A program made the translations under genes and the position numbers. Of a DNA stretch of 64,000 bases, positions 25,717 through 33,626 are shown piece by piece (within the stretch, counting starts at the first letter, position 1; every line of letters begins with the position of its first letter). The stretch is taken from the NCBI RefSeq assembly GCF_030065545.1, contig NZ_JASJNC010000003.1:372001-436000 (forward strand), given 5' to 3'. The stretch is from Marinicella marina (GTDB taxonomy: Bacteria; Pseudomonadota; Gammaproteobacteria; Xanthomonadales; Marinicellaceae). The notes below the pieces were generated by a model. The model made no database searches. It was not told where the DNA came from and saw only the letters and a program-made list of their open reading frames with translations.

Positions 25717-27417
25717 ATGAAAGATTTAATCATACCAGTGGCACTGATATTTATCAGCTTGGCTGTAACAGCACAAACAGAATTAGGCTCTGAAATCAGT
25801 TATCAAGGTAATTTGACTATAAACGGTGTCCCTGTGGATGGGTCCTATGATTTTGACTTATATGCGTATGATGCAGCAAACGGTGGTAACGAATTGGCAC
25901 AATTCCTGGTCGATGACGCCAATGTTAATCAAGGTTTTTTTAGCGTAGAGCTGGATTTTGGTGATGTTCCTTTTACTGGCAATCAAGTTTGGTTAGAAAT
26001 TCGTATCCGTGAAGGCAGCAGCAACGGCGGTTTCCAACAGCTGTTACCCAGGTATAAAATCAATTCTTCTCCTTACGCCATTCACGCCCAATTTGTTGGC
26101 GCAGATGCTGTGGGTAACTCAGAAATTCAAGATGGTTCTATCACCACGACCAAACTGGCCAATGACGCGGTTAATACAGCAAAAATAATTGACGGTGAAG
26201 TGAGCAACAGTGATTTGGCTGATGGCGCAGTGAACAGTATTAAAATTTCAGATGGCAGCATCAACAATATAGATTTAGCTAACGGTGCGGTGACCACTGA
26301 TAGCATCCTCGATGCCACCATAACCTCAGCTGATTTAGCTGATGGTGAAGTGGGTGCAGCACAAATAAACATTGCTGAAGTGCAACAACGCATCACCGGC
26401 GGCTGTTCACAAGGCCAGTATGTCAGTGCCATCAATGCAGACGGCAGCATCATATGTAACGATGCAATAGATCAGAGCGCACAGGGCGTTTGTCAGTCAT
26501 CCAATGGGTCACCAGGTGTGATATTCAATAACGTATGTATATTGGATTACGACAACACCCAATCAACCGATTGGAACACAGCAGTGACATCCTGCTCGGC
26601 ATTGGGTGGTGATTTATGCTCTGCCAGCCAATACGTCGCCATGACCACGAATGGTGGGACATTTAACACAGACTTGTTCTATTCAGGTAGACCGCGTTGG
26701 ACCCAAGATTTTTCTGATAATGACAGTAATTCGAAAGGTGTATTCCTCCACAGCTCTGATGATCCCTCTTTAATTCAGCAGTACAGTTATGCCTGCTGTG
26801 GCAATGTCTTACCTGAACCAACCCGATCAAATGCCACCGACATCAATGGCGTCAAAGTAACCTATCTTCATGACAAACAGGACACCATTTGGTCAACTGC
26901 CAGTCAAATCTGCCACCAAAAGAATTCAGATTTGTGTACTAAATCCCAACTGGTGGCATTGAATGATGCCAATGCTTTTGGTTCCACTGCTGTGCGCAGA
27001 GCCAGTAACGACCTGTCTGATAATGATGCTAATTTAATGAACGATGTTTTGGGCACCAACTCATTAGATAACGCAAACTATCTTCAAACATTTGCTTTTG
27101 CCTGCTGCGGCCTGTCAACCAAACCGACAGATAACTCTTGCCCAGGCACAGTGATTGCTGGCGTCTGCACAGGCACCATCAATGATGCCAATGACAGCAA
27201 TTTTTTTGATGCTGCTCGTACTTGTCATGCAGAAGGTGCCAATATTTGCAGCAAAAGTCAAATGCAGGTGTTGCGCAACAACGGCCAATTCAGCAATGCC
27301 TGTTGGACCAGCGATGGCGCCGACAATGATTCCAACAGAGGCGCGGGCGTCTTGGCTTCACAACCAGACAACCCAAACCCAAACACCGATTTATTTGGTT
27401 ACGCTTGTTGTTATTAA
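25717..27417 (+). CDS. Secreted modular protein: beta domain, ten-residue repeats, three Cys-rich modules
   Basis: A 566-residue exported protein of unknown function. Residues 1-19 are a signal peptide. Residues about 25-128 form a domain of the type ISYQGNLxxxGxPVDGSYDFDLYxYD...WLEIRIR...LLPRYKINSSPYA, which I recall from many secreted bacterial proteins. Residues 137-216 are eight exact ten-residue repeats ((I/L)xDGxVxxxx). Residues 268-565 hold three copies of a roughly 95-residue module, each with a Cys-Gly/Asn-x-(D/N)-(L/I)-C-(S/T)-x-SQ segment, a 'DNDxN' segment and a terminal ACC. GGGG lies just upstream of ATG 25717, preferred over ATG 25705. A surface fibre or lectin-like adhesin is plausible. 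Confidence 0.7.
   Translation: MKDLIIPVALIFISLAVTAQTELGSEISYQGNLTINGVPVDGSYDFDLYAYDAANGGNELAQFLVDDANVNQGFFSVELDFGDVPFTGNQVWLEIRIREGSSNGGFQQLLPRYKINSSPYAIHAQFVGADAVGNSEIQDGSITTTKLANDAVNTAKIIDGEVSNSDLADGAVNSIKISDGSINNIDLANGAVTTDSILDATITSADLADGEVGAAQINIAEVQQRITGGCSQGQYVSAINADGSIICNDAIDQSAQGVCQSSNGSPGVIFNNVCILDYDNTQSTDWNTAVTSCSALGGDLCSASQYVAMTTNGGTFNTDLFYSGRPRWTQDFSDNDSNSKGVFLHSSDDPSLIQQYSYACCGNVLPEPTRSNATDINGVKVTYLHDKQDTIWSTASQICHQKNSDLCTKSQLVALNDANAFGSTAVRRASNDLSDNDANLMNDVLGTNSLDNANYLQTFAFACCGLSTKPTDNSCPGTVIAGVCTGTINDANDSNFFDAARTCHAEGANICSKSQMQVLRNNGQFSNACWTSDGADNDSNRGAGVLASQPDNPNPNTDLFGYACCY
26125..26364 (+). repeat. Eight tandem ten-residue coding repeats
   Basis: Encodes eight consecutive decapeptides, among them IQDGSITTTK, LANDAVNTAK, IIDGEVSNSD, LADGAVNSIK, ISDGSINNID and LANGAVTTDS. 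An aliphatic residue comes first and Asp/Asn-Gly at positions 3-4. The strict period of 30 bases suggests a beta-solenoid or trimeric stalk. Confidence 0.8.
26518..27414 (+). repeat. Triplicated Cys-rich module
   Basis: Three diverged copies of one module at about 26518-26802, 26830-27108 and 27136-27414. Shared anchors are W/F...A...C, then (G/N)xDLC(S/T)xSQ or ANICSKSQ, then SDNDSN/SDNDAN/ADNDSN, then (Y/F)ACC. The copies differ enough to be old duplications. Confidence 0.75.
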
Positions 27418-27610
27418 TGGCAGTAATTAATCACTGAGTTCTGACTGCTGTAAAACTTATTTAACATATCTGCAAGTCAGCTGAATGCTTTCTGAATGCA
27501 TTGAGTTGGTGCTTGTGATGTTGGCCACAATCCAGCGAATTATTGGTGGTTTTAATTGCAACAGCAATGAAACATTTATACGCTGTTTATTTTGAACTTG
27601 GATACAAACA

Positions 27611-28060
27611 ATGCTTAAAATTTTGCCAGTTGGAACCTGCTGCGTTTTTTTAATTGGCTGCGATGCCACTGAACCCAAACAAGCCATCGCTGAAGATGAG
27701 GTCATCATCACCTACCAAGCAGTCACTGATGAGGCGGGTGGTTGTCGACCCACCTATGAGGCCTTGACTCAGAACGATGCCGATGGCTTACCTCTGAATA
27801 AAATCTACTTGATTAACGGTGAGACCCATTACTACAACCATGAGCAAATAAAAATTGGCAACATCCCCCTACAAATCAAGATGGCAGATGAAACCATCAG
27901 TCTGCTGAATGAAGTGATTGCTTGTGATCAATTACGGATTGAACTGGTGATCGAACAGTGTCGTTATGAGTGGGGCACAGAACGCACAGACTGTCCGAAA
28001 ATCACCATCAAAGGCAGTGAATCTTTTGCTGGAATCAAGGCCAAAATGGCAACATCGTAA
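27611..28060 (+). CDS. Lipoprotein of unknown function
   Basis: A 149-residue predicted lipoprotein with lipobox LIGC (Cys 17). The mature part has five further cysteines (GGC, ACDQ, QCRYE, DCPK and one shared segment), enough for disulfides after export. No family is recognised. The end contains TIKGSESFAGIKAKM. It stands alone, convergent with the dioxygenase gene 15 bases away. The 193 bases before it hold no other gene that I can see. Confidence 0.6.
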   Translation: MLKILPVGTCCVFLIGCDATEPKQAIAEDEVIITYQAVTDEAGGCRPTYEALTQNDADGLPLNKIYLINGETHYYNHEQIKIGNIPLQIKMADETISLLNEVIACDQLRIELVIEQCRYEWGTERTDCPKITIKGSESFAGIKAKMATS

Positions 28061-28075
28061 ACTCTGATTTCAATT

Positions 28076-28711
28076 TCAAACTGCGGCCATCACGATTTGG
28101 TAATTGAGACGATCTTTTTGCTCTTCATCAGCATTTGCAATCATCATTTTTTGTTCATGGGCGTCTTTACTTTGTAATAATTTATCAACATCATTCAGTG
28201 GATTATCTGGAAAGTACATCTGTGTCACCACTTCTTGAAAGCCTGCTTTGCTCACTTTGAAATGGATGTGTGGCGGCCTGCTCCATTCAGCCGATACTGG
28301 GTAGGCGCCTGGAATAATGGTTTTGAATTTAAAACCACCGTTCTCACCACTTTGTACAATGGCCCAGCCTTGGAAATGAGGGTCTAAAGGCGCTGTATTT
28401 GTATCATGCGGGTGATTGTAACGGCCGGCCGCATTGGCCTGCCAAATATCTACCGTGGCGTTGTCAATAGGATCTCCCTTGGTATCAACCACCTGTCCAT
28501 GTATAACAACCACCTCACCCAAAGCTTTCTGTGTGTGACCATCAATTTGGGTTAAATCAAAATCTTGGTCTTTTTGTGGTGTGATGGGGTAAAAAGGACC
28601 AGCTGTTTGACTGGGTGTGGCCTGAGCCGATAATGCAGACCCAGTGATTGCTGCCAGTGCAGTACTGGCAACACCTTGTTTGATGAAATGTCGGCGATTG
28701 GTTTTTTTCAT
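28076..28711 (-). CDS. Intradiol ring-cleavage dioxygenase-like protein, exported
   Basis: A 211-residue protein related to the protocatechuate/catechol dioxygenase family. Probable iron ligands are the Tyr in AAGRYNHPHD and the His pair in SRPPHIHFKVS; GEVVVIHGQVVDTKGDPIDNATVDIWQAN is the usual beta-sandwich opening. The N-terminus has an Arg pair (NRRHFIKQG) before a hydrophobic stretch, as in Tat or lipid-free exported forms, so it may act in the periplasm. The ATG at 28711 with GGGG upstream is preferred over one 28 codons earlier. Downstream of ahpC-ahpD on the same strand; substrate unknown. Confidence 0.83.
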   Translation of the reverse strand: MKKTNRRHFIKQGVASTALAAITGSALSAQATPSQTAGPFYPITPQKDQDFDLTQIDGHTQKALGEVVVIHGQVVDTKGDPIDNATVDIWQANAAGRYNHPHDTNTAPLDPHFQGWAIVQSGENGGFKFKTIIPGAYPVSAEWSRPPHIHFKVSKAGFQEVVTQMYFPDNPLNDVDKLLQSKDAHEQKMMIANADEEQKDRLNYQIVMAAV

Positions 28712-28865
28712 GTTGCTGCCCCTTTGAATGAATACAAACATTATAGACCATAATTGCTGCATCACTTGAGCGGAACAAAAAAAACCACCCACCAAATGTT
28801 TTCAGTGAGTGGCCAAGGGAGGTTTTAAATGAAAAAGTTGTTATTTAATCTTCAAAATGTGTCGT

Positions 28866-29396
28866 TTATCGCTCAATATCCAAAGCTTGAGACACTGCAT
28901 TGATGGTAGCCGCTATGCGTATAGATGACTGAATGCCTTCTTTACTGATACCATGTTTGGCAATGACTGCCACATGGGAATCAATACAGAGCCCACAACC
29001 TTCAATGGCAGACACGGCCAAAGAAATCAATTCGAAATCCACTTTATCAATGCCTGGATTGGCCATCACGTTCATACGCAACTTGGCTGGCATGCTGGCA
29101 TAACCCTGGTCACTGACCAAATGTGTAAATCGGTAATACACATTGTTCATGGCCATGATGGTGGTGGCTGCTTTGACCGCCGTGATGTCTTCGGCTGAAA
29201 GCAAAGTCTCAACAGCACCTGTGATGCCTTGGATGACTTCACGGTCTTTGGTGGCGTAGGCTGAACCCAAAGCAATCATGGCTATTTGGGCTTCTGTTAA
29301 ACCGGCTGATCCTTCTTCAGTCAGTACACTACCAAGGTTCAATTTGATGTCCTTGGCAAATTCAGGAAGGGCTGATTTTAATTCTTTGATTGACAT
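28866..29396 (-). CDS. ahpD: Alkyl hydroperoxide reductase AhpD (carboxymuconolactone decarboxylase fold)
   Basis: A 176-residue all-helical protein. The redox site is EGCGLCIDSH, with Cys 134 and Cys 137 and His 141, as in mycobacterial AhpD where the CxxC pair and His reduce AhpC. The start SIKELKSALPEFAKDIKLNLGSVL also matches AhpD. Start at ATG 29396 with GGAG six bases upstream, 13 codons inside the longest frame. It follows ahpC by 78 bases and is probably its electron donor. Confidence 0.92.
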   Translation of the reverse strand: MSIKELKSALPEFAKDIKLNLGSVLTEEGSAGLTEAQIAMIALGSAYATKDREVIQGITGAVETLLSAEDITAVKAATTIMAMNNVYYRFTHLVSDQGYASMPAKLRMNVMANPGIDKVDFELISLAVSAIEGCGLCIDSHVAVIAKHGISKEGIQSSIRIAATINAVSQALDIER

Positions 29397-29474
29397 ATTA
29401 TTCTCCGCTGTTAGCAGTTGGGTGGTGACACCCAACTGCGCAGTCTTTATTTGTGGGTTTAAGTCGCTATCTAA

Positions 29475-30044
29475 TTATGATGCTGTGGCTTGGTTCAAAT
29501 CGATGGTTTCGTCGCCTTTGCTCCAGTTACAAGGACACAGTTCATCGGTTTGAAGGGCATCTAAAACACGCAGAACTTCTTTCGGGTTTCTGCCAACATT
29601 CAAGTCGGTAACCATTGAAAACCTGACAATACCATCTGGGTCGATTATGAAAACAGCACGCTGTGCCACGCCTTCATTTTGATCCAAAATACCTAAAGCC
29701 GAAGTCAATTCACGCTTAACATCAGCCAACATTGGAATCGGTAAGTCACGCAATTCTTCTTGGTGCTTACGCCAAGCCCAGTGGGTAAATTCAGTATCGG
29801 TACTGGCAGTGATTAACTGTGTGTCACGGTCTTCAAAATCTTCGTTCAAATCACCGAATGCAGCAATTTCAGTTGGACAGACAAACGTGAAATCTTTCGG
29901 ATAGAAGAAAATCACTTGCCACTTACCGGGAAAACTTTCATTAGTTAAGTTGATAAAAACATTATCAATATTGATTTCGTCAAAAGGCTTGCCATCTACG
30001 GCAGTTAAGTCAAATGCTGGAAATTTTTCACCTACACTGATCAT
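29475..30044 (-). CDS. ahpC: Peroxiredoxin AhpC, mycobacterial type
   Basis: A 189-residue peroxiredoxin that reduces hydrogen peroxide and organic peroxides. The peroxidatic Cys 56 is in KDFTFVCPTEIAAFGDL. The resolving region is DELCPCNW with Cys 170 and Cys 172, the three-Cys pattern of mycobacterial AhpC, which pairs with AhpD rather than AhpF. EFTHWAWR and DVKRELTSALGIL are further family segments. AGGAG lies upstream of ATG 30044. No ahpF is nearby, in keeping with an AhpD-dependent system. Confidence 0.95.
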   Translation of the reverse strand: MISVGEKFPAFDLTAVDGKPFDEINIDNVFINLTNESFPGKWQVIFFYPKDFTFVCPTEIAAFGDLNEDFEDRDTQLITASTDTEFTHWAWRKHQEELRDLPIPMLADVKRELTSALGILDQNEGVAQRAVFIIDPDGIVRFSMVTDLNVGRNPKEVLRVLDALQTDELCPCNWSKGDETIDLNQATAS

Positions 30045-30199
30045 GATTTTTTACTCCTGTTGTGGGTTAATTAAATAAGTTGAGCTCATGATAGTAAATG
30101 AAGAATGATTTGTAAAATTGAATGATTAAATCACCACATCCTATAAAACAGAACGTTGTGGTTGTCAGTTTGGATTGCTTTCGTTTGAATTGGTGTGAT

Positions 30200-30937
30200 T
30201 TATTTGGCTCTTTGTCGGATGACCTCGAACAAAGCCACGCCGGTGGCCACGGATACATTAAGACTCTGCACTTCACCGGCCATTGGAATGTGCACCAAAT
30301 GATCACAAGATTGTTTGACCAAATGTCGCAACCCTTTGCCCTCATTGCCCATAACCACAGCCACTGCACCTGAGAACTTGGTGTCATAAATACTGACACT
30401 GTCATCGCTCAGTGCGGTGCCATAGACCCAGACACCAGCGGCTTTGATGGCTTCAATGGCTCTGGCTAAATTGGTCACTTGAAAGATTTCCAAATGTTCG
30501 ACTGCACCTGCCGCTGTCTTGTGGGTTATCGGGGTGATGGAAGCTGACTTGTCTTTACTGAATACCACCGCAGTCACACCAGCTGCATCGGCACTGCGCA
30601 AACATGCACCCAAATTTCTCGGATCCTCAATGCAGTCTAAGATCAGAATCAATGGATTGTCCCATTGTTGTAATGCCAGCTTAAGTTCTTTTTCTGTTTT
30701 CAGCTGTACCGCATTGATGCTGGCTACCACACCTTGATGTCGTTCATCGCACAAACGATCCAATTCTTGTAAACTCAGTCGGTTCAACGTGACACCGGCT
30801 TTCTCTACCAGAGCCAGCAATTTAAGTAAGCGTTTATTTTGAGCGTCTTTTTGCAACCAAACTGTTTTGACTTCACCAGCCTTTATCGCCATTTCGATGG
30901 CGTGAATGCCAAATATGAGTTTATTCTCTGATGTCAT
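30200..30937 (-). CDS. rlmB: 23S rRNA (guanosine-2'-O)-methyltransferase
   Basis: A 245-residue SPOUT methyltransferase that methylates the ribose of G2251 in 23S rRNA. An N-terminal substrate-binding domain (about 5-80, FGIHAIEMAIKAG) is followed by the knotted SAM-binding domain: LDCIEDPRNLGACLRSADAAG, VMGNEGKGLRHLV and IPMAGEVQSLNVSVATGVALFE. It starts five bases after rnr, the same linkage as in enteric bacteria. Confidence 0.95.
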   Translation of the reverse strand: MTSENKLIFGIHAIEMAIKAGEVKTVWLQKDAQNKRLLKLLALVEKAGVTLNRLSLQELDRLCDERHQGVVASINAVQLKTEKELKLALQQWDNPLILILDCIEDPRNLGACLRSADAAGVTAVVFSKDKSASITPITHKTAAGAVEHLEIFQVTNLARAIEAIKAAGVWVYGTALSDDSVSIYDTKFSGAVAVVMGNEGKGLRHLVKQSCDHLVHIPMAGEVQSLNVSVATGVALFEVIRQRAK

Positions 30938-30942
30938 ATTGG

Positions 30943-33282
30943 TTATCTTTTTCGGCGTTTTTTGCCCTTATTTGTTTTCTTATTTTGGTTTTTGTTATGG
31001 TCTTTTTTGTGGTCTTTTTGCTTTGATTTTTTGTGCTTTTTGGATTTATTAGTTTTGTTTGACTGTTTATTTTCGCCTTCCTCAGGTGCACGTTTTAACT
31101 CGCCTTTGGCGTTGATCTTACCGACAAATTCAAAATCAATTTTACGGTCATCCAGATCAACTGCCGCAATTTTAATCATCAATTCATCAGTCAAACGGAA
31201 CCGGTTACCGCCCCGTTCACCAGTCAGTTGGTGTTTGATACCATCATAATGATAGTAATCATTGGGCAAAGAGGTCACATGTATCAGTCCATCCACTTGG
31301 TATTGCTCTAATTGTACAAACAGACCAAATCGGGTGACGCCTGATACCGTTCCGACCATTTCATCGCCAATGAACTGCTGCATAAACAGGCATTTTAAAC
31401 GCGCATCAACTTCACGCGAGGCGGTTTCAGCCCGCCGTTCAGTCAATGAGCACTGCTTGTTGATTTCCTCGGCTTGGGCCTCTGTGTAGCGGTAATTTTC
31501 ACCTTTGTGATACAAAATGTGATCAATGGCCCGGTGCACCATCAAATCAGGATAACGCCTGATCGGCGAGGTAAAATGGGCATAATGAGTCAAAGCCAAA
31601 CCAAAGTGCCCTGCATTCTCGGCTTCATAAGTAGCCAGTGATTGCGACCGCAAAACCACTTGTTCAATCAGGCTTTTATCCTCGCGATGTTGGATCTGAT
31701 TCAATAACTTAGTTAAGTCCTTCGGTGTTGGATGGTCTTTAAAGTTTGGGGTAACACCCAGCCCTTTCAAAAACGCCGTTAAATCCTTGATCTTGCCCTC
31801 AGGAGGCTGATTGTGACACCTGAAAGAACCCGGCACGCCATGCTTTTCAATGAATTTAGCTGCACAAACATTGGCTGAAATCATGAAGTTCTCGATCAGC
31901 TTATGGGCATCATTGCGGGTGTACTGCTGGATGTTTGAAACCATGCCATCTTCACCGATTTCAATAAACACATCCGATGAGTTGAACTCAATGCCACCGC
32001 GGGCATGCTTTTCTTGCTGTAAAATTTTAAACAGGTGGTATTGGTGCTGTAGTGAATCAGTAACTTTATCAGACCAACCTTTGGGATTTTCACCTTGGTC
32101 CAAATAGGCCCAAGCCTCATCATAGGTGATGCGCGCATGCGAATGCATCAGGCCGCGGTAAAATTCGTATGACTGGATTTCCCCGGCGCCATTGATGTGC
32201 ATTTCACAGACCATACTCAAACGATCCACATCAGGGTTCAATGAGCAGATACCGTTAGATAATTCCAGCGGCAACATCGGAATGACTTTACCAGGAAAAT
32301 AAACCGAGGTTCCACGGTTATAAGCCTCTTTATCCAGCGGATAATCAGGCCTGACATAAGTCGACACATCGGCAATGGCCACCAGCAGTTTATAACCTTT
32401 ATCGGTGGGCTCCACATACACCGCGTCATCAAAGTCCCGGGCATCAGCTCCATCAATGGTGACCAAAGGTAAGTGACGGATATCAACGTGTGGCCCAATG
32501 TTAGGCTCATCCACTTCTTTGGGTATTTGTGAACGGTAATTTTCAACAGCATCAGGCCAATCATGTGGCAAACCTTCACTGACAATGGTCAATTGCATCG
32601 AAAGTTCATGATTCAGCTGTTGACCTAAAATGGCAATCACTTCACCAACCGCTGGGCGGTGTTTATCTGGGTATTTTTTGATACTGACCGTAACGTAATC
32701 ATTGTGTTTGGCTGTGCCCATGTATTCACGTGGAATCATGATGTCGCTGATTCTCGAATTATCGGCTTTCATAAAAGCCAAACCCTCCTCATCGACCAAG
32801 CGACCAGCCACAGTGGCATGGGCACGTTTGAGCACCTCAACAATATAGGCGTCTTGTTTACCGCCGCCTTTGTAAGAGTCTTGCACATCGGCCAAGACCA
32901 CATCGCCATCCATCACCATGCGCATTTGCTTGGGTGTGATAAAAGCGTCTTCTTCCAATTCTTCAGAAATCAAGAATCCAAAGCCATCACTGTGGGCGCT
33001 GATGCGGCCTTGAATCAATGCCAGTTTTTTTCTGACGCCATAACCGCCACGGCGATTAACCAATAATTGACCATCACGGACCATGCTTCTTAGGCGGATT
33101 CGCAGGCCATCGAACTGGGCATCATTCTGAATGCCGATTTTCATCGCAATGCTTTCTAATTTGAGTAATTTTTTTTCTTGTTCTAGAAAGTCGATCAGTG
33201 CTGTTCTTGAGGGAATGGGGTTATCATATTTTTTAACCTGTTCGGCAAATTCCGGATCAGGGATGTTAAATGGGTTTTTCAT
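30943..33282 (-). CDS. rnr: Ribonuclease R
   Basis: A 779-residue 3'-5' exoribonuclease. It has an N-terminal winged-helix region, two cold-shock domains (about 80-230), the RNB catalytic domain with DGADARDFDDAVYVE, and an S1 domain (about 640-725, GTVSGVTRFGLFVQLEQYQVDGLIHV). The last 50 or so residues are an almost purely Lys/Asn tail, as in other RNase R proteins, thought to help with structured RNA and ribosomes. It leads an rnr-rlmB pair. Confidence 0.96.
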   Translation of the reverse strand: MKNPFNIPDPEFAEQVKKYDNPIPSRTALIDFLEQEKKLLKLESIAMKIGIQNDAQFDGLRIRLRSMVRDGQLLVNRRGGYGVRKKLALIQGRISAHSDGFGFLISEELEEDAFITPKQMRMVMDGDVVLADVQDSYKGGGKQDAYIVEVLKRAHATVAGRLVDEEGLAFMKADNSRISDIMIPREYMGTAKHNDYVTVSIKKYPDKHRPAVGEVIAILGQQLNHELSMQLTIVSEGLPHDWPDAVENYRSQIPKEVDEPNIGPHVDIRHLPLVTIDGADARDFDDAVYVEPTDKGYKLLVAIADVSTYVRPDYPLDKEAYNRGTSVYFPGKVIPMLPLELSNGICSLNPDVDRLSMVCEMHINGAGEIQSYEFYRGLMHSHARITYDEAWAYLDQGENPKGWSDKVTDSLQHQYHLFKILQQEKHARGGIEFNSSDVFIEIGEDGMVSNIQQYTRNDAHKLIENFMISANVCAAKFIEKHGVPGSFRCHNQPPEGKIKDLTAFLKGLGVTPNFKDHPTPKDLTKLLNQIQHREDKSLIEQVVLRSQSLATYEAENAGHFGLALTHYAHFTSPIRRYPDLMVHRAIDHILYHKGENYRYTEAQAEEINKQCSLTERRAETASREVDARLKCLFMQQFIGDEMVGTVSGVTRFGLFVQLEQYQVDGLIHVTSLPNDYYHYDGIKHQLTGERGGNRFRLTDELMIKIAAVDLDDRKIDFEFVGKINAKGELKRAPEEGENKQSNKTNKSKKHKKSKQKDHKKDHNKNQNKKTNKGKKRRKR

Positions 33283-33376
33283 GGTGCCATTGTAGCATCA
33301 TGCAATCACAATGAGTAAATTGTTGCTGCAGCGCTAATGATGGTAAAATATCCAAAACACACATGATTACTTACCT

Positions 33377-33613
33377 ATGATTAAAGCAGAAGTCGTTGAA
33401 GACATCGTCAACAAAGTAGAACAATACATTCCAGAGGATTTAAAAACCATGCGCGAAGATTTCAGTAAAAACATGAAATCAATCCTCACTGCCAGTCTGC
33501 AGAAAGCCGATTTGGTCACACGCGAAGAATTTGAGGTACAAAAAGCCGTTCTGGCCAAAACCCGTGCCAAACTTGAGGCGCTGGAAAAACAATTAGAACA
33601 GTTCAACTCCTAA
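33377..33613 (+). CDS. ubiK: Ubiquinone biosynthesis accessory factor UbiK (BMFP domain)
   Basis: A 78-residue helical protein. The first half (EVVEDIVNKVEQYIPEDLKTMREDFSKNMKSIL) and the coiled-coil second half (LVTREEFEVQKAVLAKTRAKLEALEKQL) match the YqiC/UbiK family. It forms trimers and helps ubiquinone synthesis under aerobic growth together with UbiJ. No other ubi gene is nearby. Divergent from rnr. Confidence 0.92.
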   Translation: MIKAEVVEDIVNKVEQYIPEDLKTMREDFSKNMKSILTASLQKADLVTREEFEVQKAVLAKTRAKLEALEKQLEQFNS

Positions 33614-33626
33614 CCCAATTACTCTT

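Noticed and set aside
30962-31249. Plus-strand frame rich in Phe, Leu and Trp that looks like a membrane protein
   Set aside because: It is the antisense of the Lys/Asn-rich tail of RNase R; AAA-rich codons read backwards give Phe and Leu. No ribosome site.
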